Source: Planctomycetaceae bacterium
GTDB lineage: Bacteria; Planctomycetota; Planctomycetia; Planctomycetales; Planctomycetaceae
Reading direction: 5' to 3'
DNA: 21,286 bases
Assembly: GCA_003445035.1 (NCBI GenBank)
Contig: DLVV01000322.1
Coordinates: forward strand, 1 to 21,286
The number at the start of each line of letters is the position of its first letter. Position 1 is the stretch's first letter. Position numbers and translations under genes: made by a program. Shown here piece by piece: positions 18,578 to 21,286 of the stretch. The notes below the pieces were generated by a model that searched no databases, had not been told where the DNA came from, and saw only the letters and a list, made by a program, of their open reading frames with translations.

Positions 18578-19360
18578 ATGAGACGCAGCCGCACACGGGC
18601 CCGTTTGGCCAACAACGAGGCCGTGAGGATCTGTTGCCTGGGGCATTTCGTCCCCGCCTTCGTCCGTCATGCGGCCGAATTCGGGTTCGATTGCATCTGG
18701 CTGGACTTCGAGCATCGCTGTTGGACCGATCGTGAGATCCAGGCGATTCTGCCCCTGTTCCATCTCTACGATATCGACTGCCTGTTGCGGGTTCCCACCA
18801 CCGAGAAGACCCGGCTGTACCGTTTCCTGGAGGACGGTGCCACGGGTTTGATGGTCCCTCATGTTTCGACCGTCGAGAAGGCCCGGGAACTGGTGCAGTC
18901 GGTCAAGTTCCCGCCGATCGGCAATCGCGGCATCGACGCCGCCGGGCTGGATTGCAACTTCTCACTTCCCGAGCATCTCGAATATGTCCAGGAGGCGAAT
19001 GACCAGACGGTGCTGGTGGTTCAGATCGAGACACGGGAGGCGGTGGAGAACGTCGAGGCGATCGCTGCGCTGGAGGGTGTGGACGGATTGTTCATCGGGC
19101 CCGGTGACCTGGGGATGCGATTGGCACTGGACGAATCGACCGACATGACCGTCGAGAGTGCCACCGAGCGTGTGGCGGCGGCCGCGGCAGCCAATGGCAA
19201 GGCGTGGGGCCGACCGGCGGCGACCGAGTTGATGGGACCGTTGTTCGACCAGGGTGCGCGGTTGCTGGCCCACGGCGGTGACTTCGGTGCCATCATGGAT
19301 CACCTCCGCGAGTGCGGAAGCCACTTCGATGACCTGGCCTCGGCGGGTGCCGCGGGTTGA
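18578..19360 (+). CDS. HpcH/HpaI-family class II aldolase
   Basis: These divalent-metal aldolases cleave or form 2-oxo-3-deoxy acids, for example 2-dehydro-3-deoxyglucarate or 4-hydroxy-2-oxoheptanedioate, giving pyruvate and an aldehyde. The 260-residue protein matches the family length. It shows FGFDCIWLDFEHRCWTD (35-51, catalytic His46), RVPTTEK (71-77, Arg71), QIETREAVENV (149-159, metal ligand Glu151) and FIGPGDLGM (172-180, metal ligand Asp177). A GAGGA site (CGAGGACGAACATG) fixes the ATG. Arg and Lys richness at the N-terminus (MRRSRTRARL) is normal for an unstructured start. The natural substrate cannot be read from the sequence. Confidence 0.92.
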   Translation: MRRSRTRARLANNEAVRICCLGHFVPAFVRHAAEFGFDCIWLDFEHRCWTDREIQAILPLFHLYDIDCLLRVPTTEKTRLYRFLEDGATGLMVPHVSTVEKARELVQSVKFPPIGNRGIDAAGLDCNFSLPEHLEYVQEANDQTVLVVQIETREAVENVEAIAALEGVDGLFIGPGDLGMRLALDESTDMTVESATERVAAAAAANGKAWGRPAATELMGPLFDQGARLLAHGGDFGAIMDHLRECGSHFDDLASAGAAG

Positions 19361-19413
19361 GGGACGGCCGGGGACCTGCCGGTTTTGCCGTCCAGTCGGA
19401 TCAACGGGACTGG

Positions 19414-19419
19414 TAGACT
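19414..19419 (+). promoter_or_regulatory. Possible -10 element for a leaderless CRTAC1 transcript
   Basis: TAGACT ends 7 bases before the A of the ATG at 19426, the same geometry as the TACAAT before aroC. No ribosome binding site of normal spacing is seen (CCGGG abuts the ATG), and no good -35 is visible. Confidence 0.3.
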
Positions 19420-19425
19420 GCCGGG

Positions 19426-21225
19426 ATGACCTCTTTCGACTGTCCCACGTTGACCTATCTCCCATCCGTCCGCTTGGCCCTGCTGTCGGGTCTGCTGCTG
19501 CTGGCCGGATGCGGTGAGGACGGCCCGCCGGGCGAGTCGGCAGGAGCGGGGGACCCGACGACGGAACCGGTTCTGTTCGAGGACGCCAATCGCGATCTGG
19601 GCGTGGAGTTTTCCCACGATGCTGGTCGCACCGGCCGGTACTTCATGCCCGAGATGGTTCCGCCGGGTGTGGCATTGTTCGACTTCGACCGTGACGGGGA
19701 CCTGGATCTCTACCTGGTCAACAGCGGATCGCTCGATGACCGCGGCCAGCCTGCTCCCGATTCGAACGTCGCCAACCGTTTGTACCGACAGAATCCGGAT
19801 GGTCAGTTCGAGGATGTGTCAGGGGCCAGTGGGTTGGCCGACACCGGGTACGGGATGGGGGTGGCCGTGGGGGACCTCAACAACGACGGGTACCCCGACC
19901 TGTACCTGAGCAACTTCGGTCCCGACCGCTTGTACCTGAACAACCGCGACGGCACCTTTGTCGATGTCACTGCCGCCGCGGGAATTGACAACTCGGCCTG
20001 GACCACCTCGGTGGCCCTGGCCGATTTTGATCGGGACGGTTGGCTGGACCTGTACGTGACCAACTACGTCGATTACCGGGCCGACACCAAGTGCCCGGAC
20101 AACAGCGGCCGACCGGATTACTGTGGCCCCCATGTCTTTCACGGACAACCAGACCGCCTCTATCGGAATCTCGGCGTTGAACCGGCCGGCGACGACGGGT
20201 TGCCAGGTCCGCGTTTTGCCGATGTCAGTGCCACCGCCGGGATCTCCCGGCAGGGCGGCCCCGGCCTGGGAGTGGTTTGTGCCGATTTCGACGATGACGG
20301 TTGGCCCGACATCTACGTTGCCAACGATCACGCCGCCAACTTCCTCTGGATCAACGCCCGCGATGGCACATTCCGCGAGGAAGCGTTCTTTCGCGGTGGC
20401 GCACTGAGTGCCCAGGGGCGCCCCCAGGCCAGCATGGGAATTGCGTGTGGTGACATCGACGGCAATGGCCGCATCGACCTGTTGTTGACTCATCTCGAGG
20501 GCGAGAACAACGCGCTGTACCTGGGCGTCGACGAAACCGGGTTCCGCGAATCGAGTCATCAGGCCGGGTTGGCCATGCCAAGCCTGGGTTTCACTGGCTT
20601 CGGTACCCAGTTCCTCGATCTCGACAACGACGGCGATCTGGACCTGCTGGTTGCCAACGGTCGTGTCAGGCGGGTGACTCGCAAGATCGAAAGTTCTCCC
20701 GACGAATCGGTTCCGGAGTTCTGGAAAATCTACGCCGAACGGAACCACCTGTTCCTCAATGACGGGGCGGGGAACTTCTCGCAATGTCAGAACCGGAACG
20801 ATCCGCTGCTGAGTCGAGTCGAGGTGTCACGTGGTCTGGCCACCGGCGATCTCGACAACGACGGTGATCTCGACGTGGTGATCGGCAACACCGCCGGTCC
20901 CGTGCGGATCTACCGCAACCAGGCAGCCGATGATCGTCACTGGCTGATCGTCCGGGCCGTGTTGCCCGATCGCGAGGGCCGAATGGCCCTGGGGGCCCGG
21001 GTGAAGGTGACTGCCGGAGACACGGCCCGTCTGCGGTTGGTGCAGCCGGCCAGCAGTTACCTGTCGTCGAGTGATCCACGGGTGCATTTCGGGCTGGGCG
21101 ACGTCGATCGGGTGACATCGATCGAAGTCGACTGGCCCGATGGGACGCACGAGGTCTTTTCGGGTGGAGAGGCCGATCGGATCGTGACCGTATCCAAGGG
21201 CACCGGACAGGAATCGAAAAAGTGA
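19426..21225 (+). CDS. CRTAC1/UnbV-type lipoprotein with FG-GAP (VCBS) repeats
   Basis: The family consists of secreted beta-propeller proteins related to human CRTAC1; their bacterial role is unclear. The 599 residues begin with a lipoprotein signal (hydrophobic 16-27, lipobox LLAGC with Cys29). Seven calcium-binding loops of the DxDxDGxxD type follow: DFDRDGDLD (86-94), DLNNDGYPD (150-158), DFDRDGWLD (200-208), DFDDDGWPD (287-295), DIDGNGRID (343-351), DLDNDGDLD (398-406) and DLDNDGDLD (475-483). An ASPIC/UnbV domain is at the C-terminus (about 523-585: GARVKVTAG, PASSYLSSSDPRVHFGLG, EVDWPDG). A pair of cysteines (223, 233) lies in the KCPDNSGRPDYCGP loop and may form a disulfide. The stop overlaps the start of the next gene (GTGA). 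Confidence 0.93.
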   Translation: MTSFDCPTLTYLPSVRLALLSGLLLLAGCGEDGPPGESAGAGDPTTEPVLFEDANRDLGVEFSHDAGRTGRYFMPEMVPPGVALFDFDRDGDLDLYLVNSGSLDDRGQPAPDSNVANRLYRQNPDGQFEDVSGASGLADTGYGMGVAVGDLNNDGYPDLYLSNFGPDRLYLNNRDGTFVDVTAAAGIDNSAWTTSVALADFDRDGWLDLYVTNYVDYRADTKCPDNSGRPDYCGPHVFHGQPDRLYRNLGVEPAGDDGLPGPRFADVSATAGISRQGGPGLGVVCADFDDDGWPDIYVANDHAANFLWINARDGTFREEAFFRGGALSAQGRPQASMGIACGDIDGNGRIDLLLTHLEGENNALYLGVDETGFRESSHQAGLAMPSLGFTGFGTQFLDLDNDGDLDLLVANGRVRRVTRKIESSPDESVPEFWKIYAERNHLFLNDGAGNFSQCQNRNDPLLSRVEVSRGLATGDLDNDGDLDVVIGNTAGPVRIYRNQAADDRHWLIVRAVLPDREGRMALGARVKVTAGDTARLRLVQPASSYLSSSDPRVHFGLGDVDRVTSIEVDWPDGTHEVFSGGEADRIVTVSKGTGQESKK

Positions 21226-21286
21226 CCGAGACCACTCGGGAGTTGTCCGGGGTTGATGTCCCCGAGCGGGAACTGGCGGACGGGCC
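21222..21286 (+). CDS. Start of a further gene, product unknown (truncated by window edge)
   Basis: A GTG overlaps the upstream TGA (GTGA, 21222-21225) and opens a frame with no stop in the remaining 65 bases: MTETTRELSGVDVPERELAD and on. The overlap pattern matches two other couplings in this window. CRTAC1 genes are often followed by a TPR-containing lipoprotein gene, but nothing visible here shows the product, and no signal sequence has begun in these 21 residues. Confidence 0.4.
   Translation, partial: MTETTRELSGVDVPERELADG

Overview
The window looks like chromosomal DNA from a GC-rich planctomycete (Planctomycetota, probably Planctomycetaceae-like). This rests on the gene families seen: a secreted CRTAC1/ASPIC lipoprotein with FG-GAP repeats, a Gfo/Idh/MocA oxidoreductase with a Tat motif, a DoxX protein split by a large insert, a secreted thioredoxin-like protein with a 'VCRNG' segment, and a membrane-anchored VWA protein. 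Several genes also lack a clear Shine-Dalgarno sequence, and the small genes sit in loose clusters mixed with core metabolism. The taxonomic call is an inference from family content, not from a marker search.

Layout. (1) Bases 1-2048, minus strand: ffh (SRP GTPase) followed by rpsP (ribosomal protein S16, cut by the window edge), a common bacterial pairing. (2) Bases 2297-8642, plus strand: leuC and leuD (isopropylmalate isomerase), then apbE overlapping leuD by 4 bp, a split DoxX membrane protein, a Gfo/Idh/MocA oxidoreductase whose ribosome binding site overlaps the doxX stop, and a possible 35-residue membrane peptide. (3) Bases 8670-11924, minus strand: aspartate/aromatic aminotransferase, a secreted thioredoxin-like protein and an MFS transporter; the last two are one base apart. 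(4) Bases 12076-16413, plus strand: an unrecognised exported protein or lipoprotein, aroC, a YjbQ-family protein overlapping aroC by 4 bp, and a LarA-type nickel-pincer racemase homologue. (5) Bases 16424-18370, minus strand: a membrane-anchored VWA protein convergent with the larA homologue. (6) Bases 18578-21286, plus strand: an HpcH/HpaI-type aldolase, a CRTAC1/UnbV lipoprotein, and the start of a further gene overlapping it by 4 bp.

How the genes work together. leuCD supply the isomerase step of leucine synthesis, aroC makes chorismate, and the aminotransferase can serve aspartate, tyrosine and phenylalanine metabolism, so amino-acid synthesis recurs through the window. The ApbE, split DoxX and Tat-type oxidoreductase genes form a tight run that could be an envelope redox module. 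The secreted thioredoxin-like protein, the VWA protein and the CRTAC1 lipoprotein are envelope proteins of unknown role.

I see no mobile element, CRISPR array, tRNA, rRNA, phage gene or recognisable defence system. No gap between genes exceeds about 250 bp. The most interesting material is in poorly understood envelope and redox proteins, not in an obvious new system.
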